DNA of 44,815 nt from an uncultured Erysipelotrichaceae bacterium. Its GTDB lineage: Bacteria > Bacillota_I > Bacilli_A > Erysipelotrichales > Erysipelotrichaceae. A program made the position numbers and the translations under genes. Shown here in pieces: positions 1 through 7,449 of this stretch. Each line of letters starts with the position of its first letter. The first letter of the stretch is position 1. The notes under the pieces were generated by a model. It searched no databases, had not been told where the DNA came from, and saw nothing but the letters and a program-made list of their open reading frames with translations. The stretch spans positions 1 through 44,815 of the forward strand of contig CACYNH010000020.1 in NCBI GenBank assembly GCA_902775735.1. Reading direction: 5' to 3'.

Positions 1-123
1 ATCTGGTATATCTGGACGAGAAGAGAAAAACTTCATCTGACTGAGGCCCAGGTATATCTCTGGACCTTCGTCGGACTGGTGATTCTCTATCAGTACATAG
101 TACATTTTGTACTAGGCAAGTAA
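1..123 (+). CDS. C-terminal fragment of an unidentified membrane protein
   Basis: The window opens inside a reading frame (frame 1) that runs 40 codons to a TAA at 121-123. The visible tail has a basic stretch (TRREK) followed by a hydrophobic segment of about 20 residues ending in VLGK, which looks like a last membrane helix. A strong terminator follows at once, so this is the end of a transcription unit. The start lies outside the window and I do not recognise the family. Confidence 0.6.
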   Translation: MWYIWTRREKLHLTEAQVYLWTFVGLVILYQYIVHFVLGK

Positions 124-125
124 TG

Positions 126-159
126 AAGAAGCCTGCGCGCAGCGCAGACTTCTTTTTTT
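126..159 (+). terminator. Intrinsic terminator after the truncated first gene
   Basis: GAAG-C-CTGCG (128-137) pairs with CGCAG-A-CTTC (143-152) around a five-base loop, with one C/A mismatch, and is followed by seven T (153-159). It separates the truncated first gene from the RpiR regulator. Confidence 0.85.
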
Positions 160-184
160 GACCCGATTGAAATAAAATGACATT

Positions 185-1051
185 ATGAAAATTGTCGACA
201 GGTTAAAGAACCGGGAAACACTGACCCCGACAGAAAACGAAATCGCGGCATATATACGCACCAATCCCGCCAAAGCTGTGAGCATGTCGCTTGAGGAATT
301 TTCGGATACGATCTATGTCTCCAAATCCACCATTATCCGTTTCTGCAAAAAGTTCGGTTTCCATGGTCATAAAGAACTCTGCGTGGAACTGGCGAAAGAG
401 CTGAACACGTTTGCCTCGGATGAGGAGGACGCGGATCTCTCTGCCCCTTATTCCAAAGGCGACAGCGCTGCGGAAACAGCCCGCAAGATGACTGCCTTAA
501 GCCGCCGTGCTGTCAATGACGCTTACTCTTCGCTTTCCTATGACAGTCTGGCCGAGATGGCAAGAATGATCAGGAATGCCCAGGCAGTGACGTTATATGC
601 AAATGAAGAAACATGGCTGGCGGTGACGGATCTGACATACCGGCTGCAGCTGCTCGGCTATCATGTTCAGAACACTGCATCCCCGGTTTCGCCCCTGCGG
701 ACAGCGTCCAGCCAGAGTGAAAACGTGCCCGCCCTGTTTGTGACCGGCAGCACAAGGGAACCGCTTCTTCTGCAGAGCGCGAGAATTCTTAACGAGAGGA
801 CAATCCCTGTATGCCTGATCAGCGGCCCGAACATCGGCACACTCGGCAAACTGGCTGCCGTATCAGCGGAAGTAAGTGTTTATGAACCCCAGCCGAAATT
901 CGGGGCCAGCGCTTCAAGAACAGGGACCTTTCTGGCTCTCGACATTCTCTATGGAATCATCTTCAATCTTGACTATGAGAAAAACCAGGCGGCACTTTCA
1001 AACGCGCCGGATTCGCGCCCGGCAGCGCAGGAAGGGACCGATCCGGCTTAG
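185..1051 (+). CDS. MurR/RpiR family transcriptional regulator (HTH + SIS domain)
   Basis: This 288-residue protein has the RpiR layout: an N-terminal helix-turn-helix domain (about residues 1-77, with the typical signature SKSTIIRFCKKFGFHGHKEL) and a C-terminal SIS sugar-isomerase-like fold (about 105-250) that in this family binds a phosphosugar effector. Family members repress or activate amino-sugar or sugar-phosphate genes; no sugar operon adjoins it, so its target is unknown. The ATG at 185 has no clear Shine-Dalgarno site; a TAAAAT at 173-178 lies only six bases before it, so translation may be leaderless or the start may be slightly different. Its end is 54 bases before the HAD phosphatase gene. 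Confidence 0.85.
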   Translation: MKIVDRLKNRETLTPTENEIAAYIRTNPAKAVSMSLEEFSDTIYVSKSTIIRFCKKFGFHGHKELCVELAKELNTFASDEEDADLSAPYSKGDSAAETARKMTALSRRAVNDAYSSLSYDSLAEMARMIRNAQAVTLYANEETWLAVTDLTYRLQLLGYHVQNTASPVSPLRTASSQSENVPALFVTGSTREPLLLQSARILNERTIPVCLISGPNIGTLGKLAAVSAEVSVYEPQPKFGASASRTGTFLALDILYGIIFNLDYEKNQAALSNAPDSRPAAQEGTDPA

Positions 1052-1068
1052 CAGAACGGCTGAAACTG

Positions 1069-1097
1069 TTGGTTTTCTCACGTGAATCATGTAGAAT
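1069..1097 (+). promoter_or_regulatory. Candidate promoter of the HAD-murA pair
   Basis: TTGGTT (1069-1074) and TAGAAT (1092-1097) are separated by 17 bases. The predicted transcription start, about seven bases after the -10 box, falls almost on the ATG at 1106, implying a leaderless or nearly leaderless message. Confidence 0.45.
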
Positions 1098-1105
1098 AAC
1101 CGCAG

Positions 1106-1765
1106 ATGATTAAAGCAGTATTATTTGACATGGACGGCATTCTTTATGACAGTGAATGCTGGTATCTGGAAGGAACGATTGATCAGCTGAGGGCATATGG
1201 CTACGCAGGTCCGAGGGAAGCTGTCTATAAGACCATCGGTCTGGACATGGACAGCAACTACGACCTGCTGGAAAAGCTGCTTGATTATAAAGTTCCCAGG
1301 GACGTTATCATCAGGGGAAATGAGGAGTATTTCAATGTTCTGCATCCCCTGGATTATAAAGCGATCATGTTTCCCGGTCTTCCGGAGGAACTGAGAAAAA
1401 TCAGGGGTATGGGAATCAGGACGGCAGTCTGTTCCGCCTCCCCGATGGAAATCATCCGGAACAGTCTAGACGCGATGGGCATCCGTGACCTGTTTGATTT
1501 TATTGAAACGGTGGAAAACGTCTCAAGGCCCAAGCCTTTCGGGGATATTTATGAAAAGGCCGCTGAGGAGATCGGCGTCGCCAAAGCGGACTGCATTGTT
1601 TACGAAGACAGCACACTCGGCATTGAAGCCGGGAAAAGGGCAGGTATGTTTACCGTGGCCCGCGAAGATAACAGGTTTATGCAGGACCAGAGTCATGCCG
1701 ACCTGATTGTCAAAGATATTCAGGAACTGACAGAATGGATCAGAAGGGAGAACACCCATGCATGA
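1106..1765 (+). CDS. HAD-superfamily hydrolase (beta-phosphoglucomutase/phosphatase-like)
   Basis: The 219-residue protein carries the HAD subfamily I signature: motif [11 protein letters not shown] at the N-terminus with the nucleophile Asp, a helical cap (about 18-85), motif II CSAS near residue 111, a conserved Lys in RPKP, and motif [19 protein letters not shown] near residue 170. Such proteins are soluble phosphatases or phosphomutases acting on small phosphorylated metabolites; the substrate cannot be read from sequence. No ribosome-binding site precedes the ATG, and the candidate -10 box ends eight bases upstream. The end overlaps the start of murA by eight bases, so the two genes are probably translated together. 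Confidence 0.85.
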   Translation: MIKAVLFDMDGILYDSECWYLEGTIDQLRAYGYAGPREAVYKTIGLDMDSNYDLLEKLLDYKVPRDVIIRGNEEYFNVLHPLDYKAIMFPGLPEELRKIRGMGIRTAVCSASPMEIIRNSLDAMGIRDLFDFIETVENVSRPKPFGDIYEKAAEEIGVAKADCIVYEDSTLGIEAGKRAGMFTVAREDNRFMQDQSHADLIVKDIQELTEWIRRENTHA

Positions 1766-3020
1766 AGTAATGAAAATTGAAGGCGGTCACCTGCTTGAAG
1801 GTGAAGTGACGATTTCAGGAGCGAAGAACGCGACAGTGGCGCTGATTCCGGCAGCCGTGCTTGCCAACGGCCCGGTGACGATTGTCGGCATTCCCCAGAT
1901 TGCTGACGTCAAGGCTCTTGCGGACATTCTCAGAATCCTTAAGGTTGAAGTGATTGAAGTGGCAGATGATCACATTATCATCGATCCCACCAAAATGGAG
2001 AATGTGGATCTTGATGATGACATCGTCACAAAACTCAGAGCTTCCTATTATTTCATGGGCGCGCTTCTGGGCAAATACGGCTATGTCCGCATGAAGATGC
2101 CGGGAGGGTGCTACCTGGGGCCTAGACCCATCGATCTGCATCTCAAGGGATTCGAAGCGCTCGGCGCCAAGGTGACCTATGACAAAGCCTGCTATACCAT
2201 TCAGGCGAAGAAGCTCAAAGGCGCTAAAATCTTCCTTGATATCGCCTCCGTCGGCGCGACGATCAATATCATGATGGCATCCGTTTACGCCGAAGGCAGA
2301 ACAACAATCGAAAACGCGGCCAAGGAACCGGAAATCATCGATATCGCTACTCTGCTCAACAAGATGGGCGCAAGAATCAGAGGCGCCGGCACCAATGTCA
2401 TCACAATTGACGGCGTCAAGAGTCTTTCCGGATGCTTCCATGAAATCATCCCCGACAGAATTGAAGCCGGCACATTCATTGTCATCGCCGCTGCCATGGC
2501 AAAGAGAATGGTCATCAACAATATCATTCCCCAGCACCTTGACGCGCTGCTGTCCAAGCTCAAGGAAATGGGCGTGAATATGGAAGTCGGAATCGACAGA
2601 GTGGTCATTGAACGCAGTGAATCCCTGAAGAGCGTGGATATTACCACCCGTCCGTATCCGGGTTTCGCGACCGACCTGCAGCAGCCCCTGACGGCTCTTC
2701 TGACCCAGGCAAACGGCGAGGGAAGAGTGACAGAAACCATTTATATCGAACGTTTCAAGCATTGTATCGAACTGAATAAGATGGGCGCGGATATCGACCT
2801 GATCCCGGCTGGTGCCATTATCAACGGCCCGACGCCTCTTTATGGAACCAAAGTCAGTGCCACTGACCTGAGATGCGGCGCCGCGATGATCGTTGCCGGT
2901 CTGATGGCGGAAGGCGTCACTGAGATTGACAATGTTTACCATATCGACCGCGGCTATTCGGAAATCGACCGCAAGCTCAGTATGCTCGGCGCGAAGATCT
3001 GGCGCGAGAACGTTGACTGA
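1758..3020 (+). CDS. murA: UDP-N-acetylglucosamine 1-carboxyvinyltransferase
   Basis: MurA transfers enolpyruvate from PEP to UDP-GlcNAc, the first committed step of peptidoglycan synthesis in the cytoplasm. The 420-residue length is normal. The substrate-binding K23-N24 pair is in [10 protein letters not shown], and the loop [14 protein letters not shown] keeps the catalytic Cys (C118), the residue alkylated by fosfomycin, so the enzyme should be sensitive. A GGGAG ribosome site precedes the ATG, which overlaps the HAD gene end. Bacillota often carry two paralogues (MurA and MurZ); the position upstream of rpmE resembles that of B. subtilis murAB (murZ), but I cannot assign the paralogue firmly. 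Confidence 0.95.
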   Translation: MHEVMKIEGGHLLEGEVTISGAKNATVALIPAAVLANGPVTIVGIPQIADVKALADILRILKVEVIEVADDHIIIDPTKMENVDLDDDIVTKLRASYYFMGALLGKYGYVRMKMPGGCYLGPRPIDLHLKGFEALGAKVTYDKACYTIQAKKLKGAKIFLDIASVGATINIMMASVYAEGRTTIENAAKEPEIIDIATLLNKMGARIRGAGTNVITIDGVKSLSGCFHEIIPDRIEAGTFIVIAAAMAKRMVINNIIPQHLDALLSKLKEMGVNMEVGIDRVVIERSESLKSVDITTRPYPGFATDLQQPLTALLTQANGEGRVTETIYIERFKHCIELNKMGADIDLIPAGAIINGPTPLYGTKVSATDLRCGAAMIVAGLMAEGVTEIDNVYHIDRGYSEIDRKLSMLGAKIWRENVD

Positions 3021-3091
3021 AAACCGGCTGAAAAGACCGGGTGAATTGAAACAGTCATCGCAGCTTTGCAAGTAAATCAGATAAGCAGTGC

Positions 3092-3136
3092 AGCTGTATG
3101 TTCAACTGGCAGTACCGGTCAGACATACAGCTTTTC
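3092..3136 (+). terminator. Probable terminator hairpin downstream of murA
   Basis: AGCTGTATGT (3092-3101) is perfectly complementary to ACATACAGCT (3123-3132); inside it ACTGG (3105-3109) can pair with CCGGT (3115-3119). Only a short TTTT run follows (3132-3135). It starts about 70 bases after the murA stop codon. Confidence 0.5.
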
Positions 3137-3420
3137 ATATGGCAACCGCTGAGTAATAGAATGAGGCTCTTTGAATAAAGTCGGGTGAAGTTCAAATTGA
3201 TCCGGTACAAATCTGTGGTCTGCTGAGGTCCGGAGACTGTGTTTCGTGATATCATTTGACATGGTTAACCCCTCTTTCTGTGTGTATCTGGACAATCACA
3301 AAGACAGAGGCAATTGGCAGGGAAGTGAGCATTGTGTTCACTTCCTTGTTTGCGTTCAGACTGTTAAAGTTTTTTGAAAATGTCAGTTTAAGTTAAAAAG
3401 TCCGTGTGCTTCACAATTGG
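3137..3420. other. Non-coding stretch with one terminator-like hairpin
   Basis: No convincing gene is visible; short reading frames here lack ribosome sites and coding character. The one clear structure is GGAAGTGA (3321-3328) pairing with TCACTTCC (3338-3345) around nine bases and followed by TTGTTTG, resembling a weak intrinsic terminator on the + strand. Its presence well downstream of the murA hairpin suggests a separate short transcript or a second, back-up terminator. Confidence 0.4.
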
Positions 3421-3553
3421 CCGGGCGCGATGTAAGACAGTATTGGTCTTCACGCATCTGAAGGCAGTACCCTTTTCTTTGTGACTCCCTCCGCCCGGGT
3501 CAGGACCGGCCGGCACCTTACGGTGCATTCAGTTCGCTGCTGTTTTTATGACC
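3421..3553. ncRNA. Candidate structured RNA of unknown class
   Basis: Several nested helices are visible. CCGGGCG (3421-3427) pairs with CGCCCGG (3492-3498), enclosing a smaller hairpin built on AAGAC/GTCTT. The adjoining GGGTCA (3497-3502) pairs with TGACCC (3548-3553) and encloses the perfect tetraloop hairpin GCACC-TTAC-GGTGC. The two outer helices share two bases, so they would stack or compete. I do not recognise it as 6S RNA, SRP RNA, RNase P RNA, tmRNA or a named riboswitch, and the strand is unproven. Confidence 0.35.
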
Positions 3554-3650
3554 CGACGCAGCAATTCCGGCTGTTTTAATCTGCAGGATTCAACGCAGCT
3601 TAAGGACTTCGCTGAGGCGGCAATTCAAGAAAGATTGACTTGAATTTTTC

Positions 3651-3679
3651 TTGTCACTGAATTTTCGCTGTGATATTAT
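3651..3679 (+). promoter_or_regulatory. Promoter of rpmE
   Basis: TTGTCA (3651-3656) and TATTAT (3674-3679) are spaced by 17 bases, with a TG extension just before the -10 box. Transcription would begin near 3686, giving a 50-base leader before rpmE. Confidence 0.65.
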
Positions 3680-3692
3680 TACTTAGCACTTT

Positions 3693-3718
3693 CTTTAAGC
3701 ACGCATAGAGGCTTAAGG
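3693..3718 (+). promoter_or_regulatory. Hairpin in the rpmE leader, possible L31 autoregulatory element
   Basis: CTTTAAGC (3693-3700) pairs with GCTTAAGG (3711-3718; one G-U pair) around a ten-base loop, directly before the AAGGGAG ribosome site. Ribosomal proteins often bind their own leaders, and L31 leader RNAs have been proposed in several phyla; whether this hairpin is one is inference from position. Confidence 0.35.
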
Positions 3719-3735
3719 CAGAAGGGAGACGAACA

Positions 3736-3939
3736 ATGAAACAGAAAACTCACCCGAAGTATTATCAGTGCAAGGTTGTCTGCACAAGCTGCGGAAGCGA
3801 ATTTGTCACAGGTTCAACACTGAAGGAAATCAAGGTTGACACCTGCTCAAACTGCCATCCGTTCTACACAGGCCGCCAGAGATTTGCACAGGCACAGGGT
3901 CGTGTCGAAAAGTTCAATAAGAAATACGGACTTAAATAA
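3736..3939 (+). CDS. rpmE: 50S ribosomal protein L31, zinc-binding type
   Basis: L31 bridges the large and small ribosomal subunits. The 67-residue protein is the zinc-binding C+ form: cysteines at 16, 19, 37 and 40 (VVCTSC and DTCSNCHP) form the metal site, and the sequence FYTGRQRF is diagnostic. It has its own promoter, a strong ribosome site (AAGGGAG) and its own terminator, so it is monocistronic. The C+ form is the one normally replaced by a zinc-free paralogue under zinc starvation in Bacillota that have both. Confidence 0.97.
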   Translation: MKQKTHPKYYQCKVVCTSCGSEFVTGSTLKEIKVDTCSNCHPFYTGRQRFAQAQGRVEKFNKKYGLK

Positions 3940-3965
3940 GAATTGCAGAAATGCAGTTCTTTTTT
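3940..3965 (+). terminator. Intrinsic terminator of rpmE
   Basis: GAATTGCA (3940-3947) pairs with TGCAGTTC (3952-3959) around a GAAA tetraloop and is followed by six T (3960-3965). It begins one base after the rpmE stop codon. Confidence 0.9.
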
Positions 3966-4118
3966 ATGTTCTTCTGAGGAAATTTTCCTTTTTGCATGCA
4001 AACAGGGCAGATTGTATCGGTTCTGTGTCTGATGAAATGTTAACTTGTCTTCACAAACACGATGACACTCAGCCGGTCCGCGTCATATAGTCTTCAGCGG
4101 ACATCCGAACAAATTTGC

Positions 4119-4170
4119 CCTCCCCAGGGAGGATAGAAGACAGCTTTCGCTGAACTTCTGTCCTTTTTTT
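4119..4170 (+). terminator. Orphan terminator upstream of rpoD, with an overlapping alternative hairpin
   Basis: GGATAGAAG (4131-4139) pairs with CTTCTGTCC (4155-4163), with an inner CAGC-TTTC-GCTG hairpin, then seven T (4164-4170). CCTCCC (4119-4124) can instead pair with GGGAGG (4127-4132), sharing two bases with the terminator stem. No gene lies between the rpmE terminator and this one, so it ends either a short untranslated RNA or read-through from rpmE; no clear promoter was found for such an RNA. Confidence 0.75.
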
Positions 4171-4187
4171 ATTCCAGGTGTGCAGAT

Positions 4188-4215
4188 TTGCCCTTTGGCA
4201 CGGATGTAGTAAAAT
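4188..4215 (+). promoter_or_regulatory. Promoter of rpoD
   Basis: TTGCCC (4188-4193) and TAAAAT (4210-4215) are 16 bases apart, giving a start near 4222 and a leader of about 28 bases. This position argues against any rpoD start upstream of 4250. Confidence 0.6.
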
Positions 4216-4249
4216 AGAACTATCGATATGGACAGGAAAGGGAAACATA

Positions 4250-5410
4250 ATGCAAAACGAACAGAGCAAACTCAAAACTCTGGATGCTGTCTGTAATGAT
4301 TTTCTGGAGAAATCCAAAAAAGGGGAACAGATCACCCAGAAGGAGCTTCTCGAAGAAGCGGAAAATAATCATCTGAGCGAAGAGGAGGAAGATCAGCTTT
4401 TTGACTGGGTTCAGCAGCAGGGTATTTTTGTCAGTGCTGATGAAAGCCTGCTGGACGATGACGTTGAAGAGCTTGAGGACGAAGAGGAAGAGCTCGCTGA
4501 AGAGGAGTCAGAAGAAAACGAAGATAATGATCAGGACTCACCTGATCCGTATATTGAAACCGGCAAGAGGAAGAGCCAGAGCGATTCCGTCAAAGTTTAT
4601 CTCAAGGAGATCGGCCAGATTCCGCTGCTGAGCGCGCAGCAGGAATACGAAGTCGCCAAACGTGTCGCGGAAGGGGACAAGGAAGCCAAGGATCTGCTGA
4701 TTTCCAGCAACCTGCGTCTTGTCGTTTCGATGGCCAAGGAACATCTCAACCACGGTCTTTCTTTCCAGGATCTGATCCAGGAGGGAAATATCGGCCTGAT
4801 GCGCGCTGTGGAAAAGTTTGATTATACAAAGGGATTCCGCTTCAGCACCTACGCCACATGGTGGATCCGCCAGTCCATGGTCAGAGCGATTGCCGACCAG
4901 TCTAGAGACATCCGTCTGCCGGTTCATATGGCGGAGCAGATCATGCGCGTCAACCGTGTTCAGCGGCGTCTTCTTCAGGAACTTGACCGTGAACCCACAG
5001 TCGCGGAAATCGCTGCCCAGCTGGAAGGAATGACGCCGGAGCGTGTCATGGAAATCCAGAAAATCGGTATGGAGCCTGTATCTCTCGAATCGCCTGCCGG
5101 CGATGAGGAGAACAGCACTTTGTCTGATTTTATCCAGGACACCACAGCCGTCGATCCGGTCGCTTACGCAAACAGTTCAGTGCTGCGCGATCAGGTGGAC
5201 AAACTGCTGAAAGAACTACCCGAAAGAGAGGAAATGATTGTCCGCATGCGGTTTGGCCTGGACGGCACCGGCAAGCCGAAAACCCTTGAGGAAGTCGGCA
5301 ATGAATGCCATGTGACAAGAGAGAGAATCAGACAGATTGAATCAAAAGCGCTGCGCCGTCTGCACCGCAGTATGCAGGTGAAGCAGGAATACAGAGATCT
5401 TCGTGAATAA
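4250..5410 (+). CDS. rpoD: Primary RNA polymerase sigma factor (sigma-70, RpoD/SigA)
   Basis: The 386-residue protein directs RNA polymerase to housekeeping promoters. It has a short acidic region 1.1 (rich in Glu/Asp, about residues 45-95), region 1.2 beginning VKVYLKEIGQIPLL, region 2 (NLRLVVSMAK, DLIQEGNIGLMRAVEKFDY, STYATWWIRQ), region 3 and region 4 with the -35-binding helix (TLEEVGNECHVTRERIRQIE). I chose ATG 4250 because AGGAAAGGG sits seven bases before it and the promoter lies inside any longer frame. It is followed by prfA after 15 bases. In most Bacillota rpoD follows dnaG; here dnaG is not adjacent. Confidence 0.95.
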   Translation: MQNEQSKLKTLDAVCNDFLEKSKKGEQITQKELLEEAENNHLSEEEEDQLFDWVQQQGIFVSADESLLDDDVEELEDEEEELAEEESEENEDNDQDSPDPYIETGKRKSQSDSVKVYLKEIGQIPLLSAQQEYEVAKRVAEGDKEAKDLLISSNLRLVVSMAKEHLNHGLSFQDLIQEGNIGLMRAVEKFDYTKGFRFSTYATWWIRQSMVRAIADQSRDIRLPVHMAEQIMRVNRVQRRLLQELDREPTVAEIAAQLEGMTPERVMEIQKIGMEPVSLESPAGDEENSTLSDFIQDTTAVDPVAYANSSVLRDQVDKLLKELPEREEMIVRMRFGLDGTGKPKTLEEVGNECHVTRERIRQIESKALRRLHRSMQVKQEYRDLRE

Positions 5411-5425
5411 GGAGGAGAAAAGCCT

Positions 5426-6502
5426 ATGGACGCAGTCAGAACAAAACTGACAGAAATAGAAAGCAGATATGATGAAATCAGCAGTGAAATGCTGAAGGAG
5501 GAAGTCTACAGCAATCCCGCGAAACTGACAAAGCTTTCAAAGGAACAGGCTTCCCTGAAGCAGGCTGTGGATGCCTGGCATCATCTGAAGAGCCTTGATG
5601 AAAGAATTGAACAGGCCGATGAGATGCTTCATGAAAATGATGAAGAACTCAAAGAGATGGCCAGGATGGAAAAAGACGAGTGCGAACCGGAGCGTGAAAA
5701 GCTTCTTGGACATATCCAGCATCTTCTCATCCCCCGCGATCCCGATGACGATCATGATGTCATCATGGAGATCAGAGGCGGCGCCGGCGGTGATGAAGGC
5801 AATATCTTTGCCGGTGATCTTTACCGCATGTATACAAAATACGCAGAGGCAAAGGGCTGGAAGGTCCAGGTTATGGAAGCCAGCGTTTCCGAAGCAGGCG
5901 GCTTCTCCCAGATCATCTTCTCCATCAAGGGCAATGATGTTTACCGCGAACTGAAATATGAGTCCGGCGTTCACCGCGTCCAGCGTGTTCCCAGGACCGA
6001 AGCCCAGGGCCGCATTCACACAAGTACCGCGACCGTGCTCTGCCAGCCGGAAGCGGAAGAAGAGGATATCGAGATCGATCCCAAGGATCTGACCATTGAA
6101 ACCCACCGCGCTTCAGGCGCCGGCGGCCAGCATATCAACAAGACAGACAGCGCCGTCAGGATTGTCCACCTGCCGACCGGCATCACTGTCAACTGTCAGG
6201 AAGGCAGAAGCCAGATCGAAAACCGCGAGACTGCGATGCGTCTGATCAGGGCGAGAGTCTATGAAGAGCTCAGCCGCCGTAAGGAAGAGGAAGAAGGAAA
6301 GATCCGCCGGGCGAAGATCGGCACCGGCGACCGTTCCGAAAAAATCCGTACCTACAACTATCCCCAGAACCGCGTCACCGATCACAGGATCGGTCTGACC
6401 ATCACCCAGCTTGACCGGATCATGGAAGGCAAACTGGACGGCGTCATTGAAGGGCTGCTTGCGGAAGAGGAAAAGAGAAAGCTGGAGGAAAGCGGATCGT
6501 GA
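5426..6502 (+). CDS. prfA: Peptide chain release factor 1
   Basis: RF1 reads UAA and UAG stop codons and triggers peptide release. The 358-residue protein has the universal GGQ motif (ASGAGGQHINKTDSAVRI) that inserts into the peptidyl-transferase centre and an RF1-type codon-recognition segment VQRVPRTEAQGRIHTS, where the PxT tripeptide is P-R-T. The AAGGAGGAG ribosome site gives a confident start. It is probably cotranscribed with rpoD and overlaps prmC, whose product methylates the GGQ glutamine. Confidence 0.96.
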   Translation: MDAVRTKLTEIESRYDEISSEMLKEEVYSNPAKLTKLSKEQASLKQAVDAWHHLKSLDERIEQADEMLHENDEELKEMARMEKDECEPEREKLLGHIQHLLIPRDPDDDHDVIMEIRGGAGGDEGNIFAGDLYRMYTKYAEAKGWKVQVMEASVSEAGGFSQIIFSIKGNDVYRELKYESGVHRVQRVPRTEAQGRIHTSTATVLCQPEAEEEDIEIDPKDLTIETHRASGAGGQHINKTDSAVRIVHLPTGITVNCQEGRSQIENRETAMRLIRARVYEELSRRKEEEEGKIRRAKIGTGDRSEKIRTYNYPQNRVTDHRIGLTITQLDRIMEGKLDGVIEGLLAEEEKRKLEESGS

Positions 6503-7368
6503 CAAAGTTTTCTGAGAGTGTCCGGAAATACGAAAGGCTCTGCGGGCAGAATGATATACCGCCGGAAACCGTTATGGCTTATCTGGTTGAAATCTCCCAG
6601 CGGGAACGCTATAACCTGTACGCGAATTTTGAAGAGGAAATGCCATCTGCCCTGGAAGCCGAATTTGACGCCGGTATGGCCCGTATTCTCAAAGATGAGC
6701 CGATGGCCCATGTGCTTGGCTACAGCTGGTTCTACGGCTATAAAATGATCGTCAACGGCGATGTTCTGATCCCCAGGGTCGAAACCGAAGAATTATGCGC
6801 CCAGATCCTTGCCAGAATGGATGAGTTCTTCCCGGATTATGAAAAAATCGAATGCGCGGATGTGGGCACCGGTTCAGGCGCCATCGCGATCGCGGTTGCC
6901 AGAGAGGAGCCCAAGGTTGTCATGCACGCCACCGATATCAGTGAGGAAGCGCTGGTAACCGCCCGTAAGAACGCGGAAATCAATGAAGCGGAAATCGACT
7001 TCACCGCCGGCGACATGCTTGAGCCCCTGATTGAACAGGGCAGAAAGCTGGATGTTCTGATCTCCAACCCGCCCTATATCCCGGCCGAAGAACATATGGA
7101 AAAGTCGGTCGTCGACTTTGAGCCCCACGTCGCTTTGTTCGGCGGCTCTGACGGTCTGTTCTTCTACCGGAAGATCTTTGAGCGCTGTCAGGAAGTCCTG
7201 AAGGAAAAAGCCTTTATGGCCTTTGAAATGGGCTGGGATCAGCGCGAAAGGATGAGCGCACTTGTGGAGGAAATGCTGCCGGGGCATGAGTACGAAATCA
7301 TCCGCGACATGAGCGGCAAGGACCGCATGCTGTTTGTATATTTCAATCTCAGCAGGAAGGATTCTTAA
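6499..7368 (+). CDS. prmC: Release factor glutamine N5-methyltransferase
   Basis: PrmC methylates the glutamine of the GGQ motif in RF1 and RF2 using S-adenosylmethionine. The protein (289 residues) has an N-terminal helical domain, the SAM-binding motif DVGTGSGAIAIAVA near residue 120, and the catalytic NPPY motif (LISNPPYIPAEEH) near residue 193. It begins with GTG in a GTGA overlap with the prfA stop, a sign of translational coupling to its substrate's gene. The stop codon lies in the loop of the following terminator. Confidence 0.95.
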   Translation: MTKFSESVRKYERLCGQNDIPPETVMAYLVEISQRERYNLYANFEEEMPSALEAEFDAGMARILKDEPMAHVLGYSWFYGYKMIVNGDVLIPRVETEELCAQILARMDEFFPDYEKIECADVGTGSGAIAIAVAREEPKVVMHATDISEEALVTARKNAEINEAEIDFTAGDMLEPLIEQGRKLDVLISNPPYIPAEEHMEKSVVDFEPHVALFGGSDGLFFYRKIFERCQEVLKEKAFMAFEMGWDQRERMSALVEEMLPGHEYEIIRDMSGKDRMLFVYFNLSRKDS

Positions 7369-7383
7369 GGTCCTTCCTTTTTT
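7355..7383 (+). terminator. Intrinsic terminator overlapping the end of prmC
   Basis: GGAAGGA (7355-7361) pairs with TCCTTCC (7371-7377) and is followed by a six-T run to 7383. The prmC stop codon is in the loop. Confidence 0.8.
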
Positions 7384-7401
7384 AAGTGCCGCGTGAAGGA
7401 C

Positions 7402-7431
7402 TTGAAGAGAAAAATACACTTGAAGTAAGAT
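7402..7431 (+). promoter_or_regulatory. Candidate promoter of the sortase gene
   Basis: TTGAAG (7402-7407) and TAAGAT (7426-7431) are 18 bases apart, about 18 bases before the sortase start. The hexamers are moderate matches. Confidence 0.4.
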
Positions 7432-7449
7432 TAATCACGGAGTTTATAT

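Noticed and set aside
1815..3071. 418-codon open frame antisense to murA
   Set aside because: It mirrors murA in codon phase, has low-complexity Asp/His-rich translation and no ribosome site; murA itself is unmistakable.
3055..3255. 66-codon minus-strand frame in the murA-rpmE gap
   Set aside because: No ribosome site, no recognisable domain, and it overlaps the hairpin after murA.
4178..4249. Longer N-terminus of rpoD
   Set aside because: The extension covers the candidate promoter and lacks a ribosome site; ATG 4250 has AGGAAAGGG.
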